Source: Marininema halotolerans
GTDB lineage: Bacteria; Bacillota; Bacilli; Thermoactinomycetales; DSM-45169
Direction: 5' to 3'
Assembly (NCBI RefSeq): GCF_900116235.1
Contig: NZ_FPAA01000001.1
Location: 124,001-188,000 of the forward strand
Length of the DNA stretch: 64,000 nucleotides
The notes under the pieces are model-generated. The model saw nothing but the letters and a program-made list of their open reading frames with translations, made no database searches and was not told the origin of the DNA. Position 1 is the first letter of the stretch, and each line of letters starts with the position of its first letter. Positions 26,449 through 34,149 of the stretch are shown in pieces. The translations under genes and the position numbers were made by a program.

Positions 26449-27681
26449 TTAGCCTTGGAAAGACCTCCGTTTCCAAAGGAACCCGCTTAAAAATAGACCT
26501 ACCAAAACCAAAACTCCACCAAGCAGCGTAAATAATGGTGTGTCTGACCCTGTTTTCGGCATTACTTTCCCTGGCTTGATATCATTTGCAATCTTATCCT
26601 TTTTCTTAGGAGTACCAGAAGCTGGTGGTGTATCCTTATCATCGATGGGTGTAATTATACTAGCTTTATCTTCTTTTACCGTAATATCCGTATCCCGATT
26701 CAACCCACCTTCATAACCATCAATCGTCCCTTTGAAACCAACCCAAGTAGTATAAGTCCCTGGTTTCAATTTATCTAGTTTATGAGAAAAGCTAAGACCT
26801 TTATGCGGATCAGACTCAAAGCGATAACTAACATTTCCTTCGTCATTCTCAAGTAGGATATTCCAGATACCCTCTGCTTCTTTTGCTTCGGTCAGTTTAA
26901 GATCTAAGGTGTTTTTACCGTCAAAAGTTACATCAATAATGACCTCCGGCATCGTGAAGGGTACCACTTCTTTCAGAGTCACTTCTTTCCCATCCACTTT
27001 CCCTGTAAAGGTGACTTCAATGTTATATTTACCAGGTTTCACTTCAAAGATTTGGCTCGCTTTAAGACCATTCTCAGAGACCTGTAGACCCTCTTCGCTT
27101 TTGGACTCACCGTTCAGTTTAATATCCCAATTACCCTCTGCTTTGTTCGCTTTAATTAGATTCTTGTTAGCATCAACAAGACTAACATTTATATTCAAAT
27201 AACGTTTCTCATAGGTATAAGGTTCAATAGAAGCTAATGTATAAACACCCAAGTTGATATCCTGTGGTTTCTCGCTATTTTGGTTCTTATCCCCAGTACC
27301 GTCCTTTGTATTCCCTATGTCGATAGGAGGGGTTCCGCGGTTGACAGCCTTCACTTTCACTTCCATGTTGGATGTTAAGGACTGATCCACACCATCTACT
27401 TTACCTGTAAAGGAGACATTCAGTTGATGTTTACCAGCTGGTAGATCTTTAAAAGTAGTTTCACCTTTATTACTGGATTGCTTCTTGTCAGCAATGTTAA
27501 ATGTATAAGTACCCTCTACAACCTTATCGCCAGATACGGAAGCTTTCACATACATACCGTCCTCTTTTTGCTCTGGAGTTACTGTCAGAGTTAGACCCGT
27601 TTCTGCTAACGCTGTCAAAGGAACCGACACAATCCAAAGCAACATAAATGCAAGCAGTACTGCTAACCAACCTCTACGCAA
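26449..27681 (-). CDS. LPXTG-type cell-wall-anchored surface protein with repeated beta domains
   Basis: About 410 residues. A signal peptide (WLAVLLAFMLLWIVSVPL then ALAE) is followed by three related modules, each with a TFNIADKK or WDIKLNGE or WNILLEND strand and a closing motif (PAGKHQLNVSFTGKVDG; KPGKYNIEVTFTGKVDG; KPGTYTTWVGFKGTIDG). Linkers are rich in P, T, K and D. The end carries a sortase signal: MPKTG, a hydrophobic helix (FTLLGGVLVLVGLFLSGFLW) and KRRS. It should be attached to peptidoglycan by sortase A-type enzyme; no sortase gene is in the window. TTG at 27681 after GAGGTGG fits better than the upstream ATG at 27720. Ligand unknown. Confidence 0.8.
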   Translation of the reverse strand: MRRGWLAVLLAFMLLWIVSVPLTALAETGLTLTVTPEQKEDGMYVKASVSGDKVVEGTYTFNIADKKQSSNKGETTFKDLPAGKHQLNVSFTGKVDGVDQSLTSNMEVKVKAVNRGTPPIDIGNTKDGTGDKNQNSEKPQDINLGVYTLASIEPYTYEKRYLNINVSLVDANKNLIKANKAEGNWDIKLNGESKSEEGLQVSENGLKASQIFEVKPGKYNIEVTFTGKVDGKEVTLKEVVPFTMPEVIIDVTFDGKNTLDLKLTEAKEAEGIWNILLENDEGNVSYRFESDPHKGLSFSHKLDKLKPGTYTTWVGFKGTIDGYEGGLNRDTDITVKEDKASIITPIDDKDTPPASGTPKKKDKIANDIKPGKVMPKTGSDTPLFTLLGGVLVLVGLFLSGFLWKRRSFQG

Positions 27682-27720
27682 TGTATCCACCTCGTTCATT
27701 AAATATGGACAAACCCTCAC

Positions 27721-28196
27721 TTATCTCTATACTGTTATTCGCAGAGAGGGATCACTTTTGTGTCACTTTTACGCTTTTTATTCTTTTGTTACCCATTTCC
27801 AACAAAAATAAGAACTTTACACTAGGTCAACTGAACCATATTAAATAACCTATAGAGCGTTATCTTGCCGCATTTATTCGGTAACCCATGTTACCCAGTT
27901 CTGTTATCACCAGGCTCACACCATTCCGCCACCTCCCCGCTGCCCAATCGCTTAACATTTTAGTTTATAAATTAATATTTAATTGTTACTTAATTATACA
28001 CCATATTACTATCAAATAGCTAACGATATCTAAAATTAACACTACATATTAAACATAATTTTACCTTAAATAGTAAGTGTTATTCGTTGTCCTTGGATAG
28101 GTGGTGTTTACTTTAAGGGTTTAAAACGACAAAAAACCACTCCCCGTTAATTTCGAGAATTGGTCGTAAGATGTAAAAAGGTGTCGCAACGCGACT
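27721..28196. other. Intergenic region left of the island
   Basis: No gene. It ends with a hairpin (28125-28156, ACCACTCCCCG / CGAGAATTGGT) that on the minus strand is followed by TTTTTTG. This would terminate a transcript from tRNA-Ala copy A. Confidence 0.45.
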
Positions 28197-28324
28197 ACTA
28201 CATTTTACACATGATCCAAAACACTAAAAAATCTTATATGACGCTGTTTGGTGGAGCATAGCGGGATCGAACCGCTGACCTCTACACTGCCAGTGTAGCG
28301 CTCTCCCAGCTGAGCTAATGCCCC
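28197..28324. repeat. Left 128-bp direct repeat (putative att site) with complete tRNA-Ala
   Basis: Identical over 128 bp to 33999-34126. It contains the full tRNA-Ala and 52 bp of its 3' flank. Identity stops sharply at both ends (flanks GACT / GTGG here versus GGCC / ATAT in the right copy). Confidence 0.93.
28249..28324 (-). tRNA. tRNA-Ala (GGC), copy A
   Basis: Full cloverleaf: acceptor GGGGCAT / ATGCTCC, anticodon loop CTGGCAG (GGC), TTCGATC arm and encoded CCA. It is identical to copy B at 34051. No -35/-10 pair is visible upstream (28325-28400), so this copy may be silent. Confidence 0.95.
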
Positions 28325-28515
28325 GTGGTTTTCCTCGTTTTTTCGATGTTTTGTGCCCTAGGATTTTCCTGCGACCACTTCTCCACCTGATAAACGTGTA
28401 CCATTATATAGCGGTCGTCAGATACAGGAGGAGCCGCCATTTTCGCAATAGACGGATGAACCGCCTCTCCTCCGCTCCTAATCATATTAAATACATGCCA
28501 ACGTTTTAAGTTCAT
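28315..28515 (-). CDS. Small hypothetical protein at island edge
   Basis: 66 residues from ATG 28515 (MNLKRWHVF), with a GAGG site 5 nt upstream. Its last codons and stop run into the 5' end of tRNA-Ala copy A. The sequence (KMAAPPVSDDRYIMVHVYQV, EKWSQENPRAQN) looks protein-like but matches no family I know. It may be a remnant created at the island junction. Confidence 0.3.
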   Translation of the reverse strand: MNLKRWHVFNMIRSGGEAVHPSIAKMAAPPVSDDRYIMVHVYQVEKWSQENPRAQNIEKTRKTTGH

Positions 28516-28529
28516 AGCATCCTCGACAG

Positions 28530-28723
28530 TTAAGGCAGGCATTAAAGACAATATAAATACCCACAGTCTGCGGAAGACATGGGCATATTGGCGATTCGTT
28601 AGCGGAGAAAAGACCGCGCTCATCTCCAAAGCGTTGAACCATTCGAGCGAGCGCGAGACATACTGTTATCTCGGTTTTAACCAAGATGAAATGGATCGGG
28701 TGTACGGAGGTATTGAATTGTAG
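28530..28723 (+). pseudogene. Tyrosine recombinase (integrase) C-terminal fragment
   Basis: The frame ending at TAG 28721-28723 reads GIKDNINTHSLRKTWAYW, then KALNHSSERETYCYLGFNQ and DEMDRVYGG. This carries the catalytic H-x-x-R (HSLR), the NHSS segment and the tyrosine region (YCYLG) of phage/ICE integrases. No start, N-terminal domain or box I arginine is present upstream. Only about 60 residues remain, so it is a truncated gene. Confidence 0.75.
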
Positions 28724-28860
28724 TTTGTAAAAACTCCTTCTGTGCACCCTTCTAAGATTGTTTCTTTTCATATTAATGTAATAAATTTATATTTTAAACT
28801 CGTAAAACCCTGTTTTTATTGAGCTGAGAGGGTGTTAAACTTATAGAGATACTCTTACAT

Positions 28861-29190
28861 TATCGGGAGGCGTCTAATGATAGATAAAAAGATACAAGCA
28901 GTTGTCTATCTTGAGCGTGATTACAAATAATGTGTCAAAAACGATTATCAGTAAAAGTGTACGACTATGGATTACTTGACTATGTTACCTTAAACGAAAA
29001 GGTAGGACATATCAATTATGAACTTCGACCTATTGAATGTCCCCGTGATCGGAAACACTGACGAATATGGAGTAACTAGAACCGCAGAAGATCAGGCGGA
29101 ATATGATCGCGGACTAGAAAAAATTACGCAGGTGCGGGAGAAGAGAAAGATAATTTTTGGATGGGTACAGCCAATTCGCTGTGGGTAGGA
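28861..29190 (+). other. Region of short overlapping frames (possible decayed genes)
   Basis: Three small frames follow one another. 28877-28930 (17 residues) lies after a good GGGAGG site. 28930-29061 (43 residues) starts in the TAATG overlap of the first. 29018-29188 (56 residues: MNFDLLNVPVIGNTDEYGV, then a charged helix). None is recognised; the pattern suggests remnants of element genes. Confidence 0.35.
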
Positions 29191-29327
29191 AATAAGAAGT
29201 CCTCTTTTAATAACAGTTACATGGACTTCTGTACTTTGTCCGATTTCCCTACAATAGGTAGGTATATCGGAATAGAAATAAAACTTTCAAACTTATAATT
29301 TCACAAGGTATATGTGCAATAATTATC

Positions 29328-29356
29328 TTGACAACAAATTGGTATGATAGTAATAT
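29328..29356 (+). promoter_or_regulatory. Sigma-A promoter of the bacteriocin-like gene
   Basis: Perfect TTGACA (29328-29333), 17 nt, TAATAT (29351-29356), 32 bp before the ATG. It is one of the strongest promoter matches in the window. Confidence 0.8.
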
Positions 29357-29387
29357 TTTAACGAATCTTAAAAGGAGGAATTTACAT

Positions 29388-29768
29388 ATGTTAAAGAAAC
29401 TTGGAATTACTTTTCTCGGTTTATCTCTTCTTACTGTTGGAGTTGGCGCGTCTGGCCTTACACCGAATGAGGCTCAAGGTATGAGCTATAATGGGTTCGC
29501 TAAGACCGGTACTGTCGAAGTAAAAGCTGAAGTTTGGTTTACTCCCAGCTGGAAAGTAGCTAATGGTGCTGGTTATAAACTGAAGCCAGGAAAGTATGTA
29601 CAGCGAGCTTATGTTCGTATTCAAGAAGGAGACTATGATTCAGGACGACAAAAGACAAAGAGAGCCAGTAGTAAAAAGGATAAAAATCAATATTTTAAGA
29701 GCACCAGTAAGTGGAATAATCCTGCCAAAACAATGAAAGTTAACTATGGATGGGAATACTTTAAATAA
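29388..29768 (+). CDS. Secreted bacteriocin-like protein
   Basis: 126 residues. The start is ATG 29388 after AAAGGAGG with 9-nt spacing, directly behind a strong promoter. The signal peptide (MLKKLGITFLGLSLLTVGVG) is followed by a mature region of about 95 residues that is basic, Lys/Ser/Tyr-rich and has no cysteine (KYVQRAYVRIQEGDYDSGRQ, ending VNYGWEYFK). Size, secretion signal, aromatic C-terminus and the ABC genes behind it recall the lactococcin 972 group (peptide, membrane protein, ABC pump), but the characteristic lactococcin 972 sequence signatures are not clear. A toxin or signalling role is inferred. Confidence 0.55.
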   Translation: MLKKLGITFLGLSLLTVGVGASGLTPNEAQGMSYNGFAKTGTVEVKAEVWFTPSWKVANGAGYKLKPGKYVQRAYVRIQEGDYDSGRQKTKRASSKKDKNQYFKSTSKWNNPAKTMKVNYGWEYFK

Positions 29769-29806
29769 TTCGACCTCAATCTGAATCGTCTATTCAACTC
29801 AATGAA

Positions 29807-29846
29807 CACCATAATCCTTGTCTAGGTCTAGGCAAGGATTATGGTG
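29807..29846 (+). other. Strong intercistronic hairpin between peptide gene and exporter
   Basis: Perfect 14-bp stem CACCATAATCCTTG / CAAGGATTATGGTG with a 12-nt loop (TCTAGGTCTAGG). No T-run follows. It can act as a partial terminator or mRNA-stabilising processing element, which would give more peptide than pump. Confidence 0.75.
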
Positions 29847-29870
29847 CTGTGTTCATAGGAAGGATAATTT

Positions 29871-30908
29871 ATGGGACTCCTAAATAAATCATATTATATT
29901 ATTGCTTACTATATTGTAGTGGCTACGTTCACCTGTTTAGCGTTTTCTTCTTTGATCGATTCGTACGAACAGACAGCAGTATTGCCTGATGGATTAAGCC
30001 CAGGTAGTATGCGAGTAACAGTTTCTATGTCAGAGGAAGATAAGGAATCATCAATGAAGACAGGCCGGCTGATCAAAAAACTAACTACACAAAGTAATGA
30101 CCCATTTTTACTTTATAAAGATATTAGTTCATATGGGAAAGCATTTTTCTTGCAAGATCATTCTTTACCATTGAGTACTGCTAATGGGCACCAACCTAAA
30201 CAGGGGCATTCTGTTGTTGTGTTGGACCATGAGATGGCACACAATATCAGAAAAAAGGATGGAGAAAAATATTTTCGTTTTAACAATAGGGATTATGAAG
30301 TGATCGACTTCTTCACACCGAAGGATGTGGGAATGGAATTGGCGCGGAAGTTTTTTATTACTCTTGATCCAACGACAAATGTAACAGGGATGTATGAGGT
30401 TGATGGGTTATCTATGGATTCTGTCGATCATGCCCTAAAGTCGTTACAGAAGGAAGAACCCTCTTTGAAGTTTGAAGTTACTCCGTTACGATTAACAGTG
30501 AGCGAACGATTGGAGCATGTGATACAGGATCAACTCGTGGTCGTTGCGTCGTTATTGGTGACCATTGTCTTCATTATGATGAGCACCATTGGTACGACAA
30601 CCGCGTGGATTGATGCAAGACGGGATGAGATTTATGCGCGTTATTTAGTGGGAGCACGTTTTAGAGATGTGCGAAGATGGCTGTTAAAAGAGTATCTATT
30701 CGTGGTTTTTGGTAGTTTCGCTGTCGGGGCGATGTGTGCGTTTTTATTGTTGGCCGTCGGTGCGTTTGACAAAGTTGTCACATCCTTTGATGGACGTGGT
30801 CTGGTTACCGCGCTTGCTTTTTGCTTGCTAATTGGGACTTCGACACTGGTCGTCGCTACGTGGATCGATCAACGGAAAAAAGGGATCATTAGAAAGGGAT
30901 CATCATGA
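29871..30908 (+). CDS. ABC transporter permease, FtsX/MacB-like (subunit 1)
   Basis: 345 residues. One N-terminal membrane helix (IIAYYIVVATFTCLAFSSLI), an outside domain of about 190 residues, then three helices (VVVASLLVTIVFIMMST, YLFVVFGSFAVGAMCAFLLL, LVTALAFCLLIGTSTLVV). The segment ARRDEIYARYLVGARFRDVR between helices 2 and 3 is the cytoplasmic coupling segment typical of FtsX-type permeases. It begins 102 bp after the peptide gene and ends in an ATGA overlap with the second permease. With that protein it should form a heterodimeric mechanotransmission-type ABC transporter for peptide export or self-protection. Confidence 0.8.
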   Translation: MGLLNKSYYIIAYYIVVATFTCLAFSSLIDSYEQTAVLPDGLSPGSMRVTVSMSEEDKESSMKTGRLIKKLTTQSNDPFLLYKDISSYGKAFFLQDHSLPLSTANGHQPKQGHSVVVLDHEMAHNIRKKDGEKYFRFNNRDYEVIDFFTPKDVGMELARKFFITLDPTTNVTGMYEVDGLSMDSVDHALKSLQKEEPSLKFEVTPLRLTVSERLEHVIQDQLVVVASLLVTIVFIMMSTIGTTTAWIDARRDEIYARYLVGARFRDVRRWLLKEYLFVVFGSFAVGAMCAFLLLAVGAFDKVVTSFDGRGLVTALAFCLLIGTSTLVVATWIDQRKKGIIRKGSS

Positions 30909-32101
30909 TGGGAAACCAATTTCTATTGGCACTAAAAGATTTATGGCGGCAAAAGGGGCAGACGTTCATTTTGTTGGTTCAAATTATGCTCGTCATTGGT
31001 TTGATACAATTTGCTGCACTTTCTTTTATTGACCTACATAAAATGAAAGAAGAAGTAAAGAAACTAACATCAGACAAAGAAATCTACGGACTGATGGATT
31101 TGACAAGTGAAAAAGATATTGACACTCTTATGAATGATGATAAAAAAGCACCCGTCATGCGCTCACTATACGAATTCATTTTTCACAACAAAAATTTTTC
31201 AGCTTTTAGAATGAGTTCGAATTCGCTATCGGTTAAAGATCCTGCTCTTCTGAAAGTAAAAGGGGTCACCCCTATCAGGGGGCAAAGCGAAATAGAGTAT
31301 GTGATGACGACGGAAAAATTTTTGGATTATTTCCGTATAGACATCGCTAAAGGTAGACGATTTGTTGCGGAAGATTATGTGAATAAAAAAACAAAGTCTA
31401 CTCCTGTCTTGATAGGCAGCCGACTGGCGCAGGTGTGGGATGTTGGCGACATCTTTACCGACGCATATGGTGATCAGTATAAAGTGATCGGTATTTTGAA
31501 AGAAGGAGCTACATATATCGATATTATGGCCTCTCGAGAGATTCAACAACTCGATTCAATGATGATATCCCCGGTCAATGATAGTAAACTACAATACTTT
31601 TCAGATTATGATGATATCATTCCAGGTTCATATATCGTATCAAATGATGAAGCAGTGATGAAACAAATCGTTGATTATGCGGCTAAGCTGAAAACGTATG
31701 CTTTTGCATATAAAAGTATGAGTCAGCAAGTGAAGCATGTAATTGCAGATAAGCAAGAGTGGATCCAGATTCAGTTATTCTTATTGTCTCTTGTGATGTC
31801 CTTTACCCTCATTTCATTAATTGTTTCTCTTTTGCAATTCGTCGCTAAGAATCGATATGAATTTGGGATACACTATCTTACTGGTGCGACAGATAAATAT
31901 ATTATCATGAGGATTACATTCCAATTACTGCCGTTATTTATTATCGGTAATTTGGTGAATTTCTTCATCGATGTAACGGTGATGTCGGTCTGTGTAACAT
32001 TTCTCGCAAGCATCGTGCTGGGAATGTTGGCGGTCATCATTCCCGTAATGAAAATTAGGCGAATGGGACTAAGTTCCATATTGAGGTGGAAAATTAAATG
32101 A
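30905..32101 (+). CDS. ABC transporter permease, FtsX/MacB-like (subunit 2)
   Basis: 398 residues with the same topology as its partner. An N-terminal helix (FILLVQIMLVIGLIQFAAL) precedes an outside domain of some 240 residues, including TTEKFLDYFRIDIAKGRRF and PVLIGSRLAQVWDVGD as in MacB periplasmic core domains. Three C-terminal helices follow (LFLLSLVMSFTLISLIVSLL; PLFIIGNLVNFFIDV; SIVLGMLAVIIPVM). A YEFGIHYLTGATDKYIIMR segment marks the cytoplasmic coupling loop. Overlaps both neighbours by 4 bp, so the three genes are translationally coupled. Confidence 0.8.
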   Translation: MMGNQFLLALKDLWRQKGQTFILLVQIMLVIGLIQFAALSFIDLHKMKEEVKKLTSDKEIYGLMDLTSEKDIDTLMNDDKKAPVMRSLYEFIFHNKNFSAFRMSSNSLSVKDPALLKVKGVTPIRGQSEIEYVMTTEKFLDYFRIDIAKGRRFVAEDYVNKKTKSTPVLIGSRLAQVWDVGDIFTDAYGDQYKVIGILKEGATYIDIMASREIQQLDSMMISPVNDSKLQYFSDYDDIIPGSYIVSNDEAVMKQIVDYAAKLKTYAFAYKSMSQQVKHVIADKQEWIQIQLFLLSLVMSFTLISLIVSLLQFVAKNRYEFGIHYLTGATDKYIIMRITFQLLPLFIIGNLVNFFIDVTVMSVCVTFLASIVLGMLAVIIPVMKIRRMGLSSILRWKIK

Positions 32102-32787
32102 TTATAAAATTAAAGGATGTAACAAAAAAATTCACTACGAACGATCTTTCATTCCAAGCATTAGCGGGTATAACACTTTCTGTGAACGAAGGGGAGTTTA
32201 TAGCCATTACAGGGACGTCTGGTTCGGGTAAAACCACATTGTTAAATATTATTGGTTGCTTGGATGGTCAAACGAGTGGAGAGTATTTGATCATGGGCGA
32301 AAGTGTGGGCAAATTTGATGAAGCAAGAAAAGCTTCCTTGCGGAATGAAGTGTTTGGATTCGTGTTGCAAGATTTTGCATTAGTAGAGCATTATACAGTG
32401 AGACAAAATGTGACGTTACCCCTGATGTACGTGAAAGATAAGAAAAAGAAGAAGGGGCGAGAGAACGGGGCAAAGGATTTACTTGCAAAATTAGGGATTG
32501 AACACAAGGAAAAAGAAAGAACAGCACTATTGTCAGGCGGACAAAAACAGCGTGTTGCCATTGGTCGAGCGTTAATCAATGAACCAAAATTAATTTTAGC
32601 GGACGAACCAACAGGGGCATTAGATCAAAAAACGTCAAAGGATATTATGGAAGTGTTGAAAAAACTGAACGAAGAAGGGAAAACAGTCATCGTTGTAACC
32701 CATGATCCTTTTGTCGCAAACTGTTGTAAAAGAGTAATTCAGTTGGAAGATGGAAAAATTGTCTCTGATACTACAAGAACAGCTTAA
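32098..32787 (+). CDS. ABC transporter ATP-binding protein (MacB/LolD type)
   Basis: 229 residues, complete. Walker A GTSGSGKTT near 40, Q-loop VLQDFALVEHY, signature LSGGQKQR, Walker B LILADEPTGALD, H-loop VTHDP. The ADEPTGALD form is typical of the LolD/MacB branch that pairs with FtsX-like permeases, which fits the two upstream genes. It powers export or removal of a peptide at the membrane. Followed by a terminator. Confidence 0.9.
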   Translation: MIIKLKDVTKKFTTNDLSFQALAGITLSVNEGEFIAITGTSGSGKTTLLNIIGCLDGQTSGEYLIMGESVGKFDEARKASLRNEVFGFVLQDFALVEHYTVRQNVTLPLMYVKDKKKKKGRENGAKDLLAKLGIEHKEKERTALLSGGQKQRVAIGRALINEPKLILADEPTGALDQKTSKDIMEVLKKLNEEGKTVIVVTHDPFVANCCKRVIQLEDGKIVSDTTRTA

Positions 32788-32809
32788 GAAGAACCAATTC
32801 GAGTACCTC

Positions 32810-32850
32810 AAAGTGGAGTGGTTATTAATATCCACTCCACTTTATTTAAT
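32810..32850 (+). terminator. Terminator of the island exporter operon
   Basis: Stem AAAGTGGAGTGG / CCACTCCACTTT (32810-32821 with 32832-32843), then ATTTAATATAG. The U-tract is imperfect. Confidence 0.7.
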
Positions 32851-32934
32851 ATAGTAATAAAATACATTTATCACTTCTTAAATTTAAAAATAAAACTAAT
32901 AATGATATAAATAGAGAAACAATTTAAATTATTA

Positions 32935-33231
32935 TTATAATACACAGCAGGCGTGTTGATTAACCGGAAAATAGAAGCAATAGGAGCCGTGTGAGGAGCA
33001 AAAAGGGTTTTGCCATTGACCTAGTGGAGGAGCAGATGAGGATGAGCGTTTAGGGGCAAGAATCATCCTCGTATTTCGCTTCCGAAAGGCATTTGCCCCT
33101 GCTCGCCCTCGACTAATCCGGAACGGACAGTGCTTTTTACATTCTCGAGGGTGGCAAGTCTCTTGTGCATCCACACGGTCTCCTGACACCCCAACTTCTG
33201 GATAATTAACACTCGTAACACTTGTTACCAA
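32935..33231 (-). CDS. Cysteine-rich hypothetical frame in the island
   Basis: 98 codons with TTG as first codon and no clear ribosome site. The part ETCHPRECKKHCPFRISRG is cysteine- and histidine-rich, followed by a basic serine segment and a Cys/His/Tyr-rich tail. It could be the C-terminal piece of a larger element protein, or chance. Low support. Confidence 0.25.
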   Translation of the reverse strand: MVTSVTSVNYPEVGVSGDRVDAQETCHPRECKKHCPFRISRGRAGANAFRKRNTRMILAPKRSSSSAPPLGQWQNPFCSSHGSYCFYFPVNQHACCVL

Positions 33232-33632
33232 ACATTATTTTCATTGTGCGCAATTTCCGCACACCAGTCCCACGCCATTTCGCCCCCTCGCCTGGGGGTC
33301 GTCCTCTTTCGCCATCTATTCGCCACTCCTACGCCATGACACCGCAAATCAACAACTTATATTTAAACGTTTTGATTAATAATGAATTGTTCAATCTACC
33401 TGAGCTACATTCGGCATCACGCACATCCCTTACTACTACTGCACTCACGTATACCTATAGTGGGTATACTACAGCACCTACATATATACACCAGCGCTAC
33501 CCCTGCGCTACCTGCAGTATACCCTGCGTTGTATTACCGCAATTCAAGCTGTATCACTGTATAGAATCATGCATACGCAAGGTAGCACTACAGTAGGATA
33601 TGTACGGTCATGTCGAATCACCCGGAAATATT
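33232..33632. other. Gene-free tract with GTATAC motifs
   Basis: Repeated GTATAC/TGCAG-type words. It contains an inverted repeat GTATACC-N7-GGTATAC (33449-33469) and further TATAC-like words nearby (33500-33530). It could be an operator or origin-type region of the element. No credible coding frame. Confidence 0.35.
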
Positions 33633-33639
33633 TTAGGGG

Positions 33640-33929
33640 TGCCGTCCTTCAGCAGGGGACAGCGGGTAAAATGGGTACCCCCACCGCAGTAAAAGATACC
33701 CCATATTACTAAACGGTACTCCCCCGCCTTTATGAACAACCGCCGCCATTGCGTGCGCCACATATCGCAAACACTCGCCACCAACATCACTCACAGCAAT
33801 TTCATCTCTATCCGCGCAAAAATCACGAAAAGCATAGAGGGTTAATTTGTACGCCTCAATTGTATTCCTGGACATGTTATTAAACAACTTCTCGTCTAAA
33901 AAATCTTGTACCGCAAACTTCATTAACAT
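33640..33929 (-). pseudogene. Tyrosine recombinase N-terminal (core-binding) fragment
   Basis: Starts MLMKFAVQDFLDEKLFNNMS, then RNTIEAYKLTLYAFRDFCAD and RDEIAVSDVG. This is the SAM-like DNA-binding domain found at the N-terminus of XerC/phage integrases. After about 50 residues the similarity stops and the frame drifts to unrelated sequence; no catalytic domain follows. It lies next to the 3' end of tRNA-Ala copy B, the place where an element's integrase is normally found. Confidence 0.7.
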
Positions 33930-33974
33930 AAAAAACCACTCCCCGCTTAAAATGGCGAGAAGTGGCCTTGCGCA
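33930..33974 (-). terminator. Terminator downstream of tRNA-Ala copy B
   Basis: Minus strand: CCACTTCTCGC / GCGGGGAGTGG with TTTTTTATG. It belongs to the AAAAAACCACTCC hairpin group. Confidence 0.75.
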
Positions 33975-33998
33975 TGAAAATCGGGCCTCACTGGGGCC

Positions 33999-34126
33999 AC
34001 TACATTTTACACATGATCCAAAACACTAAAAAATCTTATATGACGCTGTTTGGTGGAGCATAGCGGGATCGAACCGCTGACCTCTACACTGCCAGTGTAG
34101 CGCTCTCCCAGCTGAGCTAATGCCCC
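33999..34126. repeat. Right 128-bp direct repeat (putative att site) with complete tRNA-Ala
   Basis: Perfect copy of 28197-28324, offset 5802 bp. Confidence 0.93.
34051..34126 (-). tRNA. tRNA-Ala (GGC), copy B (likely native)
   Basis: Same sequence as copy A, anticodon GGC, CCA encoded. It has a canonical promoter 24 to 52 bp upstream, so it is the probable functional and original gene. Confidence 0.96.
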
Positions 34127-34149
34127 ATATTATTGTGTCAACAAGCATT

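Larger units (their letters stand above)
28197..34126. mobile_element. 5.8-kb genomic island at tRNA-Ala, bounded by 128-bp direct repeats
   Basis: The unit from one repeat to the next is 5802 bp. Inside are tyrosine-recombinase fragments at both ends, a secreted bacteriocin-like gene with a three-gene ABC exporter, degraded small frames and a gene-free GTATAC-rich tract. Insertion at a tRNA 3' end next to a recombinase gene is the usual arrangement of integrative elements. Both recombinase pieces are broken, so self-mobility is unlikely. Confidence 0.8.

Noticed and set aside
28487-28771. Minus-strand frame in the island's left end
   Set aside because: It is the shadow of the integrase fragment, which has clear HSLR and NHSS motifs on the plus strand.
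33222-33596. 124-codon plus-strand frame in the GTATAC tract
   Set aside because: Low-complexity sequence without ribosome site, homology or normal composition.
33340-33600. Possible CRISPR-like array because of repeated short words
   Set aside because: The words are 6 to 8 bp and irregularly spaced; no direct repeats of 24 to 37 bp, no spacers and no cas genes.
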